Shown: positions 20,838 to 32,869 of the stretch, piece by piece
How the letters are laid out: each line of letters opens with the position of its first letter
Position numbering within the stretch: the first letter of the stretch is position 1
Assembly: GCF_921293095.1 (NCBI RefSeq)
Contig: NC_060246.1
Coordinates: 135,284,198-135,348,197, forward strand
Reading direction: 5' to 3'
DNA: 64,000 bases
Source: Ischnura elegans
Lineage: Eukaryota > Arthropoda > Insecta > Odonata > Coenagrionidae
The notes under the pieces: model-generated
Told to the model about the DNA's origin: nothing
The model's database searches: none
The model's input: the letters and a program-made list of their open reading frames with translations, nothing else
Program-made: the position numbers and the translations under genes

Positions 20838-23800
20838 CTGCAAAAATAATTATTAATAATAGATATTAGAGATAATTTTAATGGTAATCTATACTAAAGA
20901 AGATATTAACACACAATAGGTCTTCTTTCATCTACACGGAGGAGTGCTCTACAGGGCAACTTCCACTGATGAATAAATACACAAAACAATTTCACATATT
21001 GAATTTCCAAATTTTCCACTCTACATCTAACTGTGTACGAAATTATACATGGGATAATTAGTTGAATGTGGAGAGACTCCCTTGAATGCTACTTTCTCCA
21101 TCATGGTAGGAGACTTTGCAGTGTATCACCATTTCCATTTGAAGACTGTTAAAAAAGCAGGTGAACAATAAAACAATAAAATACTAAATCTGCATTCCAC
21201 TGATCATTAGGGGATGATAATAGAGCAATACAGATGCATAACCATATGATATCAATAGATTTATGTATATTAAAAGAAATATTTACCATTGAAGCTAGCC
21301 AAGTGTGGTATGATAAAAAATTAAGTAATTACTCTAGAAATGAAGCCATTCAACCTCATCTTCATTGACTGACTTCACACTTGATACCTTTTTCACACCT
21401 AAGGCTGGTTTTGTTAGGTGATGGAAGAACTCACCCCAGGCTAAACCATGGGTGCATGAATACAAATATTCAAGATAGTAGGGTTAGCCTCTTTTCCTGG
21501 TGCCACCTAGTGCCACAAGGACTTTTGTACGAGGACATGCAAAAGCTCCAGCATTTGACCCCAGGCCCAAGAGTCAGTAGCCAAGGGTTCTCGACACCAG
21601 GCCACCGTGCCACTGGGAGTGCTGACAATACCCCATTTATTGCAAGCATTTCATAAGCATTCATATTTATTATGTTTAAAAGTAACAACAAATACTAATT
21701 AGAATGAAAATCTAAATGCATTATTCAATCTATCACTGAAGCTATAGCCATGAAGGAATACTAAAACTATGAGCATTTTTTCCTGAAGTTATCTGAGTCA
21801 ATTGAAGATTCAAAATAGAGCTACCTACCAGCCTCTGGCAGATTGGGATACATACTTTTAATGAAAACCTTTAGCAAAAATTCACCTTCAAAAATGGAGT
21901 CAACACTGTAATCTTTGATGAAAATATTTGGTCTGTAAATGCTTCACTTACTTCATACCAACTCCTCTGTACACATTGTCTCATGTGCACAGCTTCATTC
22001 TCTTTGACCTTGCTAGTAAACTAAGATGAAGCTTAAATACCTGATGCTGACATTGGCCTTTCCTAGTAATCTCTTCTAACAAAATAAAATCTCATGCCAT
22101 CAGTCTGACTCAGTTTATATAAATTTGTTACTTTTCTCTTCTTGTGGTCAATTTTTGATGTTTTTTTATATTTTTTCATAATTTTCGAACTTATTGAATT
22201 TCGAACTTAACTAAGATTGTTTAAAAACACTATCATAGAATCAGTCCATATTAAAGGTGGCTTGAGGTCAGATATTGGCTTAAAAAAGGACTATGTAGTA
22301 GTGCTGACCTTTTTAACTAAATCCTCAGTTGCCGCAGGCAATGCCCAAGCATTTTTTCATGAGCACTGAAAAATGATACTTATTTTCAGAAGTAAAATCC
22401 TGAATAATTACCTATGATAAACCATATACATGCAACAACAAGCAGAAGATATAATTTAACTCTTTGATTGCATGCTTAATAGATAGTTTAATAGCATATA
22501 AGTGAGTTTCTTGATTTCACGATAATTCCAAGTTCGAACTGTTTAACCATTATCTGATAGTGATTACAGTCATTCAATCAAACTTATAGGCAAATATTCT
22601 GCAAGTTAGGGGTCAATTTTTCCCCTTTTGATACGATCCCAATTAACGTATATAATGTGAATTACTCTTGCTGACTTTTTTTTCATTATAATTGGCATAA
22701 CATGTATTCCTTTTTTATTGACTAATGAGTCCCCCACACTTTTATCACTGATTGATAATCCATCCAACCTAAGATAAATATCGATTGCCTGTTCAATCCA
22801 TGAAATATTATTAATTGAGAGGATTTGTATCAGAGGGCAATCCAATGGCCTCCCTTCCTTTGACAGAATAAGGAGATAAAGCTGGTTTAATTAATATGTT
22901 GTAAGCTTAGTCAACTCCACACTATTAATTCTATACAAACTCAACTGATTTCAACACTCCTGCTTCATTATCAAGAGGAAATACCAAGAGGAAGAAATAA
23001 TAATTGAAGTTAAACAGCTGGTGCCACCAATACTATTGAGTGGGTGTAAGTCAAAACAACTTGAGGGAAAGTCACCACATTATATGCAATACAGCATTGA
23101 CTGACTCTCATAATGATTAATCGATATTAATTATAATAATATTAGATATACATTAATTAATATATTGAATAATAATGTCAATGAAATGAAAAATCCCAAA
23201 TCACATGAAATTTCTGCATTATATTATAAATCAATGTGAAGGACACTAAATATTACATTAATTAACTTTTTTGCTCAAGGAATGAAGTTTTAACCATCAG
23301 ATTTCATTAACAAATAATTTTAATGCAATTGATTCACTTTGGCTTCACTATGTCAATATATATCCTACACTCACAATATAAAATAGCTTTTAATTCAAAA
23401 ACCTTTAATTGAATACAACAATTTGTAACATAGATTTAGTTAATACCCAAATATGCTAGAGGCAAACCTAGTGACTATAATTCGGCAAGATAATGTGCAA
23501 GTACAGCATCTATATTATAAGATGATTTTCTGAACTAAAATTCAAGATATTTTTCCACCATAGGCTATGAGATGCTTAGTCCATAAATTCATTCTCAATG
23601 ACTAAGTACTAAAAAGTTATATATTAGGTTTACTGTAAATAGCTGTGAAGAGACCAAATGGGATTAGCATGTGAACACACTGATGAATGGAGAAATGAAA
23701 TAAATTCTACCATTTTTTAAACATTTGTATTGCCTGAAGCAATATCCATGTCATACTAATAGGAATAGAAAAGTATTTATTACAACTGTAAATCCATGAA

Positions 23801-26800
23801 AAGTTACAGTTAATAGAATTATTGTGGGACATAACATTTTTTTATCTGATATAATTCAAGTACATAATAATTTAATATGAATTTTCTGAAAATAAAATCA
23901 TAGTTTTCATTACCCCTCAATATCCTTACAATTTATGCAAGTGATCCATTTGTGTAGATTAATAATCAGTGTTTTAATGTAATTGGCACATCATATGCTC
24001 CAGTGTAAATAATGTAAATTGTTAGATATACACACCATGCACCAGCACAATTGGCTTATGTTATTTTTATTCCATCATTTTTAACATGAATTCACGTTGA
24101 ATTCTGCTTTTCTGACAACTAATCCTCCATGCCCTCAAAATTATAATGAGCAAATTTAATGTACTCCCCCAAGGCACTCCATTTTCTTTCTGAATCAATT
24201 CTTCTCCTTGTTTATACTGTAAAGGCATAGATAATTCTATTGGGGACGTTGGCACCTAATATATGGGCATTTGTGGGTGGTCCTAAATTTTTTTCAGTAC
24301 CACTAGACCAAACTTTAGCCATAGTTATCTTCACATTAAAATTACACTGTTAAAAAAATGAACACTGAAGAATAGATAAGTCTCAAGGTGAACACTCATA
24401 TTGTTATAATATAGTCAGCAAGCAATAAAGGTGAGGTACACAGATTGAAGCACTGACTCAACACATTCATTGATTAAACTCCAGAAATATGAACAAAAAA
24501 GGGGATAGTTACCCAGGATTAGTTCAATAGTTAGGGAAACGGTACAAAATCTTTTTCCTTTGCTAAAATAATTGCACACTTTAATTCCCATAGTGAGAAA
24601 ATACCGCTGATGTGTGGCCTGTTTAAGTGGCTTCCTATACCAGTAAACCAGAGGAAATTTAAGTTATATTACCCAATCGCATTCTGTTCTTAGAGGTTAA
24701 TCCTAAATAAGCAGCTGCCCCATTGTCCGCTAGTCCAAATAACTGGATCCACTGCACTCATTACAGATACAGAATACCATTCTATAGTACGGTACAGGTA
24801 AAGAAAATATATTTACACTCTGATGTCAACAATTTTTTATCAAAATGAGATATTTAACAACTCAGCCATTAATAATTAAAATACTGTTGTGAGAAATTAT
24901 AATATAATTTATCAATATTCCTTTAGTTGAGAAATATAAATTGCATTATTAAAGGCATTGGTGTATTATCCAGCAATAAAGGAGCTGCATCACTTCAAAG
25001 ACATTTTAGAAAGAAAAACAGACATAAGTGGATTACAAAATATTCGAATCCTCTTCAAGAATTCAAAAATTTAAAAAAAGTAGTAAAACTCAAACAGTCA
25101 GTATAAAAATGAATGACAATGGATCAAAGGCATTATCAAACAGAAGAAGGAAAAGACAAAAAAGGATCGACCAAATCACTGAGTTGAGTCATTCTAAGTA
25201 CTAAGCAGCAAAATCTAACTGAGAAAACATACTGAGAAGATTAATCATCTTAGGCAATTTAAAAATATGTGCATAGATAGTTTTGCTGTGCATATAAATA
25301 AAGTTTAAGATAATATCTCGACATGGCTAAATTTATGTTCAAATTTTAAATACGTAAGTACCAAAGAATATGGATAAAGTCCTTCCCTGAGATCAAAAAA
25401 ATTTGCAATAATAAGAACTATTTTTCAAATACAATGACATCTCTGCAGCCCATAGCAACACTTTCTATCACTTTAGTGGTCAAATTGTAAAGGCAGCTGG
25501 ACTAGTGACACATGACCTTAGTGTAGATTTCCTAATAAAACTGTGCAGAGGAACCATGGGACTGCTGCAGCCACAAAAGCATTATTTGAAGCTCTCACGT
25601 CAACATTTCAAAGGAGTTAAATTTTTGGAGGGTTAAGTATTTAATCAACCACTTGCATGAAGATAGCAAGATTTATCATCTTCAAATCTTTTTATCATGA
25701 AAACTTATTCTCATAATTTAGGTGCACCCTTAGATAGATCTGTTACATTCTCTAACCAAGGGGTTAAGAATTGCAAATAAATTTTATTGAGGTCTCCATT
25801 TAAGAATATTTAAATTTCATTCACAGAGATGAAAGGAAGGCATTTAAATCAAAATCTTATGTCCAGATAGAGCACATATAAGTTGAAACAAACATTTTTC
25901 CCTGGATAGAATAGCAGCTGAGCTAAAAATTCAATATCACCCAAATTCCTAACAAATGAGACCTGAATACAGATTTTAAGAGAGATAAGAAATGAAGTTC
26001 ATAACTGAAGCCCCATCATATATGATAATTATGTACGTGGGTTATGTACAGGTTTTGACTTAGGTACATCCTAACCACATCATCCTTTAATTAACATAGA
26101 AACTAAGTTTTAGTCAAAGTGTATATGCATTAAGGGACACCCTGCACTACACTATTTTGGAAGATAATGAAGTCCAAAACTTTCTTTATGCCTGATATAT
26201 TATCAGGTCAGTCAATCAAACCAGGTAATCATAGCATAAAAGAATAACTCAGTAAGTCTAAATCTAGATGTAAGATTCTAACACACCATACTATTTTCCT
26301 GTTTTGAGTTTTCACAATGTAATACTGAAAATCTACTACTACAATGTACTAAAAGTCCAAAAGGATGTAACAATGAAAATATCATGATAAAAATAAAAAA
26401 CACTGGCTAATAAACTATGAGTCAAAGCACACAGCACACACTTCACAGAGCTATGAAAGATGTTCTAAAAGTTAATAAAAAACTGAATCGTCAGTGGGTT
26501 CCCTACCTTTTTCATTTGGTTGTCGTATTCCAAGGCATCGTAATAGTTAGGTTTAACCCTTCGAACTCTCTCCGTTCTTCTTCTCTTCACGACTCCGTCG
26601 TCGTCTCCTTCCGCACTGGCCCCAGCAACATCTTCAGTTGGGGCTGTCGATCGCACAGCTGATGAGCCTCCACGTCGAGCATTAAAAAAGCTGTGGCCAC
26701 ACCGACATGCTTTACACGCCACTGGTAACTACGCATGAAAAGGGAAACACTGCGGTATATTTTAATGCCATTAAAGATGAGTAAAACGCAGCGAACTTAA

Positions 26801-27718
26801 CTAGATTTGTTTTCCATCCCTAGATTCAAATTATAAATACGTCGAACAATGGTTTTTCGCCACTACACACACACCCATTGCCACGTAATGTGGCCATCGT
26901 CGGAATAGTCTTTTTTCTTTCCATTTGCAGAGAGAAACCGTAGTGGTAGAAAATATTGATTCCCATTGAGGATACCAATTACATAAATAGAACGAATGAG
27001 TAGGTGAAGATCCAATTGAAGCCAAGAAAAAGCTAATTAGGCACAAAGAGGGTGCAACGCTTTTTATCAACGCGGATAACCGACAACACATGGACCAAAT
27101 GCATACATTCGGAGAGAATATCCAATGAACAACGATACGGAGGACATAATTGATTACGAAAGGAAGCCACGAACGATTAAACTAGCACGACAAGTGCCTT
27201 GACGTTTCGTGGCGTTCAGGCCAAACCAAACAAAAACAACAGAACATTTGAAGCGAACGCTCGGGGAATCAGTAAAACCCACTTCCAACTTCACCATGAA
27301 TGAAAAATGTACAAATAGCCAGAGCAAGTTAACATGACGAGCAGATTTGGCATACTTTGTTCATTGTGAAGTAGTGACAAAAGCATTGGAATATGACAGA
27401 TTCAATAGTTAAAATTGCATTTTAAATTAGTGAACGCACTCGATTACAATTAATCTCTGCATGGAAAATACAATCGGCAGTGACACAATGATGCAACTCG
27501 ACAATAACTGATATTACGTTGAAAGGATACTTCTAGTCATGCCTACCAGCGTAAAAAATAACTTCAGCTCCTTCGTAATGCACTGTCTAATTAGACACGA
27601 AGGTTTTAAATAATTTGCACCAAATACAGATATCAAGCAAAACTAACATCTACAAGTTGTAATTTACCTGCTGCTCACACTTGGGGCAAGACTTGGTTAT
27701 CATTTTATTCTTAGGCAT
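20439..27718 (-). CDS. C16orf87: C16orf87/UPF0547 family protein, three coding exons
   Basis: The gene joins 27718-27668, 26728-26507 and 20837-20439, giving 223 residues. All junctions are phase 0 and GT-AG. The start MPKNKMITKSCPKCEQQ leads into LPVACKACRCGHSFF, a zinc-ribbon-like pattern (C11/C14, C22/C25) matching the N-terminus of human C16orf87. A basic block KRRRTERVRR (residues 65-74) and the C-terminal helix AVLAEINRKI are also family signatures. Human C16orf87 is about 154 residues; this protein is longer because of an acidic and then Arg/Gly-rich insert in exon 3. The human protein has been reported with MIER/HDAC complexes, so a nuclear chromatin role is likely but inferred. The second intron is about 5.7 kb. 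Confidence 0.9.
20838..26506. other. Intron 2 of the C16orf87 homolog
   Basis: AT-rich, with one SINE-like segment (21420-21640) and a possible pogo-like end near 24690-24755. No other coding segment or RNA gene seen. Confidence 0.6.
21420..21640 (-). repeat. tRNA-derived SINE-like sequence
   Basis: On the minus strand the sequence starts GGCACGGTGGCCTGGTG, an A-box-like region, followed about 45 nt later by GGGGTCAAATGC, a weak B-box-like region. This layout suggests a decayed tRNA-derived SINE in intron 2 of the C16orf87 homolog. A similar start is seen near 59528. Confidence 0.4.
26507..26728 (-). CDS. C16orf87: C16orf87 homolog, coding exon 2
   Basis: It encodes residues 18-91. The acceptor is the AG of GCGTAG after a TTTCCCTTTTC tract. 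Using it gives LPVACK in frame and matches the family. A second AG lies 7 nt downstream (TTACCAG), but using it would shift the frame. The donor AAG/GTAGGG ends in phase 0. The exon carries the second CxxC pair and the basic block. Confidence 0.88.
26729..27667. other. Intron 1 of the C16orf87 homolog
   Basis: A 939-bp intron with GTAAAT donor and GCGTAG acceptor. Nothing else recognised. Confidence 0.7.
27668..27718 (-). CDS. C16orf87: C16orf87 homolog, coding exon 1
   Basis: It encodes 17 residues from the ATG at 27718 (context AGATATGCC), including the first CxxC of the zinc ribbon (C11, C14). The donor CAG/GTAAAT ends the exon in phase 0. Confidence 0.88.
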
Positions 27719-28214
27719 ATCTAAAAGTTATTTTGCACTATAATTAAGAAATCTTCGGTCACTTTATCACGAATTCATGATTCACTCCTTATCAAAACTC
27801 CTAATTTTAAATCAAATCACTTGTTTTTTTTTACTGCTTATCAAACCGCCATTCATCGTAAACGAAACAAGCTAACAAATGCGCTCGTAGAAGCTGCCTT
27901 AATTGTGATAACACGTTTTTTGTCTCCATATATGTCTATAGTATTTTCGATGGTTAAAATTGCTATTTTACAGTGGATGATCAATTATTTACGGAGCACC
28001 GATAAACGCCACAAATTTTCAATTTTTTACACATTTTGCCGCCAACAGGTGAAGGAATGGTTCCATTATGGTTTTGATTGTTTGAAACGGTTGATGTAAA
28101 GAAAAACTTTTCTTTTCTTAAGATCGGATAATATTATTTATTCGAATTTAATTGCACCTAAATTTCTGTTAAGGTGGATTTAAAATGTATTATGACTCAC
28201 ATGCCTTGAGGACG

Positions 28215-28260
28215 GACAGCTTTTAGTCCAAGGACGCCATCTTCGGCGCCATGTTCAAAC
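28215..28260 (-). promoter_or_regulatory. Candidate promoter region with paired ATGGCG motifs
   Basis: About 500 bp upstream of the C16orf87 start codon, the minus strand carries ACATGGCGCC and GAAGATGGCG within 20 bp. AAGATGGCG-type motifs resemble YY1/Pho sites found near transcription starts. No TATA box or initiator was assigned, so promoter function is inference. Confidence 0.25.
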
Positions 28261-31200
28261 TCATTTATATCATGCGAGTTGCTGAATGGAGACGTCTGCA
28301 TTTGATATTTTTGTAATAATATAAGTAATTTATAAAATTTGATGGTATTTTATAATAATTTATAATACAAATATTTATGATTTGCCGTCAGTTTTTCCCG
28401 CGAAGCGAACTACTAATGTTGGTTTGTAATGCGAGGCTGCGCTGTATAACATAGTGTTACTCAGTTTTTATACCTTTATCCTCCTCAAGGGGACTCCACT
28501 ATTGTAATATTCGTGATCCTCCGTAAGAAGATAGATAAGATATATTAATATCATATGAGGAGGTGAGAAGCCAAGGGGCACAAGTGATTTTCTTTCTAAA
28601 CAGAGTAAGGTACAGAAATTGATGATAGAAATATTCAAAAACTTGGTGGCCAAATGATACAAGTGATTATTTGTGTTCTGTGCTGACATCGAGATGACAA
28701 TAATTAAATGCACTTCTAATTATCTAGTTGATCTCATTTGTTTTCTTTACCAAATTTATGTTCATAACTCTACTTAGGAAAAAAAATCTCTTTTATCCCT
28801 TGCCTTTTCATCCACTCATATGAAATGAGCATTTCATGAGAATTATAATCTTATCAAATTATAATGTTAGCCAAAATCAATTCAAGTGTTTTATGCTGTT
28901 GAGTTTGCAGTCAGAACTTCAAGATCACATATTTATGTGAAAATGACAATTTCTTCATTAAAATTTGCGGTGGCGCTGTTTTTTCCTCTGTAAATCAATG
29001 TAAGACCTTTCATAGTGTCTGTTGCTTGAGTTAGTTCTTTCTTCACACAATTTATAAGAGGATGTCCAAGAAGAGAGAAAATAAATAATCCACCTCTTTA
29101 GTGGAATCTTTGGAGTAGAAGGCTGATTTTCTATGGACCACAATCTTATGGTAATCAATTTATTACTTTTTTCATAGTTGTTTGAAGTACTACGTCCAAA
29201 ACTTCAGAAAATGTATTGAAAGTTATATCAAATAACCCAGGAACAGCATAATGTATGGGGAGAAGCTGCACCTTCTAAATCTGTACTTCTCAGGCCTGAG
29301 CTTCAGTTAAGTCTCTCCAAAATATGCCCCAGGGATTTAGCCCCTATTCCCACGCGTGCCAACTCCCAATTCCTGCTGATATTATGGAAGACCCAGCACA
29401 AACTCCCTGCTTCCCAGTTGCAGATCATGTGTGTTCCATATTTTGTTAAGGATTTCACATTTGCTGCTATACCTTTTAGTACTCTGAAATTGATTGGGAT
29501 ACCATCTCATTCATCATAACTCCAGATGTTAACAATGAAATTTACTGGATTGCAGTAGGGACTATATAATGGTCTTGAATATTAAATGATACATATAAAT
29601 TCATTAATTAAAAAAATTAGACCATTTAGCACAGGATAGTGACAAATTCAGTAGGTTAATCATTGACACATCCTTCTTGTAAAGGCAAATCATATTTCCT
29701 GCATATATATTGTCTGTTATACATGGTATGTTATGACTGCCATGGTCAACCATCAATGTGTTCGTTGGCCATGAGGTGACAGCAATGCCTTTGATACAAA
29801 TGAAATTTACCTAATGACCCTGAATCCACCTCTAACTGCTGTCCATAAGAAATGACTTGAGCCTTTCCCTCACTGTAAGGATCGCTAAGGGGCTTAACTC
29901 TTCAAGACCAGCCCTCGTGGCTAGGGCCACTTCCTGCACAGGGGATCTCTTCTGCACTGAATGGCAGCTAAAATCATGAACACCCGCAGCCCATTAGGTT
30001 AGGTTAGCCCTAGGGTTAAAATATAGAAAAGCTTTTTAATACCCTCATCATTAAATTTGTTTTGTTTTGAGTATTTTTGAGCCTTAATCATTTAATTTCA
30101 TATAAATAACTTTCATATTAAAAAAAGAGAATATTTTGTACATGAATTTTTGTGTGTTGTCTTTAATCTCAAATATGAGAAGACCATCTGCCTGTCATCC
30201 TTGTGACCCCCCCCCCCAGAAAAAAATCCTGGAACAGGCCATGATTGGCTATATTAACTCTTATCTTAAATAAGGAGTGGATTTTGTCCATATTGGAAGA
30301 ATGAGGTGCGATAATCCTTTAAAATAACTTTAAATTCAACCTGAGTTTTCAATGCTACAATATCATCATCATTGTGCTTCAAGATGCACTCTGATGACAT
30401 GATATTGAAACCCATGTCATATTCAAAGTACCTATTTGTGTGGAAAATTGCACCTCCGATTGCAATACCAGTTTTTTCTGAAAATTCTTGCAGCTGTTAC
30501 AAATCTTTAATTATTCACATTCATGTCATGTTGCTATGGTGTAGCCAGAGGAGAGGTTTGAAAATCTTCCTTAAGCCAAAATAGGTTTTTGAATTAGGAT
30601 GTATAGGGGAGCTGCCCATTATCAACATAGACTAATTTGAGGACATGAGGAATTGGAAATGAATAATGATGTGCTCTATTGGTGACATGGAGAAATGATT
30701 TGATATAATATGGCAGAGATGAATTTTTTGGTTACAGCAAATATTTTATGGAGAGGTGGGCTGATCAGTCTGTGGGAGAAAAAAGTTGGGTAAGGAAACA
30801 TAAGGGAAAAAGTGGAAGATTTATGGACAGAGCGGAAAGAAGTATGATAAAACCATATTCATTTGAAGATGAAGAATAGAATCATCGAAGACCAATTATA
30901 AGTGGTAGGAATATTCTCATTCCATCATAAGCTATTTATGTCCACTGACAATCAATATTTAAGCATGGCATGTTATACTTCTGAATTCAGGCCTTAAGTG
31001 GCTTCATACCCTGTTCCCCCTCCGAATTATTCCCCTGTAGTGACTGTCTTTGATTCATTTTGTTTCACAATCAGATTACAGTAGATATCATTCAAGTGCC
31101 AAGTGTTTTTGAATCCTGATAACTATTTCAATGCAAGTGTTTCATAAGAAGGCAGTGAACTTACATAGAGAGATGTCATAGGAATAGGTGCTGAGAAAGC

Positions 31201-31896
31201 ACATAAATGCCAACCGCTGAAAGTTAAAGGGGCGGATTAAAAACTTTTTGACGTCAACGTAGGGTAAATAGAAAAGTGCCATTTAGGAAAACCTAAACTG
31301 TTATGAATTCCACCATAAAAATCAACACTGTTATTAAATACTAAATTTTTATGATAAGGAAATATTTCTTCAGTTGGGGTTCAAACACTCACTCAGTGGT
31401 TTAACCCAAAGATATCAGAAACCTCCCCCAGAGTAAGGAATAAAAGCAACAGAGATGTGGACAACACAATCAGGGTCGAGGATAATGCCTGAACCTTCTT
31501 GCACACTAAGGAATTTTGTTTGTCCCGAGTCTGGCTGTGCCATTAAGGAGCGCTCTTTATAAATGATAGAGCCAGAGTCCATAGCTGAAACACTATGGAA
31601 TTGACCGAAGATTATGGAATCTTTAAATCTAATTTGAAACCTAAGAAAACTTAATTTAGTCCATCAGGAAAGCATTTTGCCTAATTCCTGTTTTATCATG
31701 TTATGTTGATAAAGGAGTCCACTATTTTGATTTTGAAAAAATTTTCATTTAAATCAAAAGAAGCTATATCGTCGCTTTCCCCTAAAATGGCTGGCCTTTC
31801 CTATTTTAATTTTTGGAAAGCGGAAACCCCATCCATTTCACTTATCATGCTCCCATAACAAAAACACACAAGTCATGACTTGATACATGGCATATA
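28261..31896. other. Intergenic DNA between the two host genes
   Basis: AT-rich, no gene seen. A poly-C repeat fragment lies at 30040-30240. A few TTAGG-like pentamers near 29995-30005 are too short to be telomeric. Confidence 0.5.
30040..30240. repeat. Poly-C-rich hAT-like repeat fragment
   Basis: Similar in order and wording to 12360-12548: an AT-rich body, TCTGCCTGTCAT, a run of C, then AAAAAAATCCTGGA. One end only was recognised. Confidence 0.5.
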
Positions 31897-31902
31897 TTTA
31901 TT
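31897..31902 (-). other. Candidate poly(A) signal of the GLIS2 homolog
   Basis: AATAAA on the minus strand, about 240 nt past the stop codon of the GLIS2-like gene. It is the first canonical hexamer found downstream. Use of this site is inferred. Confidence 0.45.
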
Positions 31903-32140
31903 GCTCTTTAACAAAATTGCAAATTAAGTCGTGCTGTTAGATGCCCACACATGAAAATCCTGTGTCTATATTATTCAGTGTAATATCACAATACTTCTCT
32001 TAAACATTATGTACACTCACACATTTTATATACAACCATATGTACAGCTCCATAGATATTCTGACTCATAGCACCAAACCTCTGGCACCTCAGGTGAATC
32101 ATTTTGTTGCACAGTAATCCCATTGGCAGTAAATATTTTC

Positions 32141-32869
32141 CTAATTTACCTTCCTCAAATCAAGAGGCACAACCTGCTCATAAGGTATTGAATGATAAGC
32201 CATATCGTTCAGCACACTGTACTTCCCTGCTGCTTGTGACTTTTGGTGGGAGGCAGAACAGGAATAATCCATTGGCTGGAAAGAGTCTAGGGGACAGTCA
32301 TAATTTTTACCTTTAAGGCACTGAACTGATTCATAGTTGGAATACGATTTCAGCAAAAGGTCATTCAACCTCTGATGATATGATCGAGAGAGAATGTAGT
32401 TCTTTTTGCTGAGTTTTGAGATCAAGTGTTGCTCCGCCAAATAATAATGCTTGAGGGAAGACTTAGATAAACTGTTGGTGAATTTCAGGTAGGATGGCAC
32501 TGAGTGTTTGATTTTTGACCTGTCACATAGGGTGTAATCACTTCCATCAGACATCCACTCCTCATCCGCACCTGAGGACCATCCATTGTCCACTTTGGGA
32601 TGCCCCAAGTGTGTGCGCACTTCTTCATCTGACATGCAGTAACTCTCCTTCAATTCAACTTCTGGTTGAACTGGGAGCCCTCCTTGGTTGGAATCGTCAT
32701 CCTCCTCCACTTCTTCAATGTCATTCTCCAACCATTTATCATCAGGAACTGCATCCCAAGCTGGTGATGAAGATGCTTTTCCATAGAACTGTTGTAAACG
32801 CCCACACTTTGGTACATCACCATTAACAGACCCATTTGATGTGATAATAGATTCACTGGTTTTCAAGTT
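32141..32869 (-). CDS. Glis2: GLIS2 homolog, terminal exon
   Basis: Encodes residues 316-557 and the TAG stop. It has an acidic block ([12 protein letters not shown]), a second acidic region ([14 protein letters not shown]), a Ser/Tyr/Leu-rich middle that may be helical, and the end [15 protein letters not shown] fits the PxDL core of CtBP co-repressor docking motifs; GLIS2 is known to bind CtBP1 in vertebrates, so repression through CtBP is plausible. Confidence 0.9.
   Translation of the reverse strand, partial: NLKTSESIITSNGSVNGDVPKCGRLQQFYGKASSSPAWDAVPDDKWLENDIEEVEEDDDSNQGGLPVQPEVELKESYCMSDEEVRTHLGHPKVDNGWSSGADEEWMSDGSDYTLCDRSKIKHSVPSYLKFTNSLSKSSLKHYYLAEQHLISKLSKKNYILSRSYHQRLNDLLLKSYSNYESVQCLKGKNYDCPLDSFQPMDYSCSASHQKSQAAGKYSVLNDMAYHSIPYEQVVPLDLRKVN

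Noticed and set aside
20560-20860. Plus-strand frame rich in Ser and Pro
   Set aside because: It is the complement of the acidic/Gly-rich exon of the C16orf87 homolog.
24690-24755. A pogo-like terminus (CAGTGGATCCAGTTATTTGG on the minus strand)
   Set aside because: No partner end or TA duplication found, so not listed as an element.
29990-30012. TTAGG-like pentamers
   Set aside because: Only two or three units; too short for an interstitial telomeric tract.
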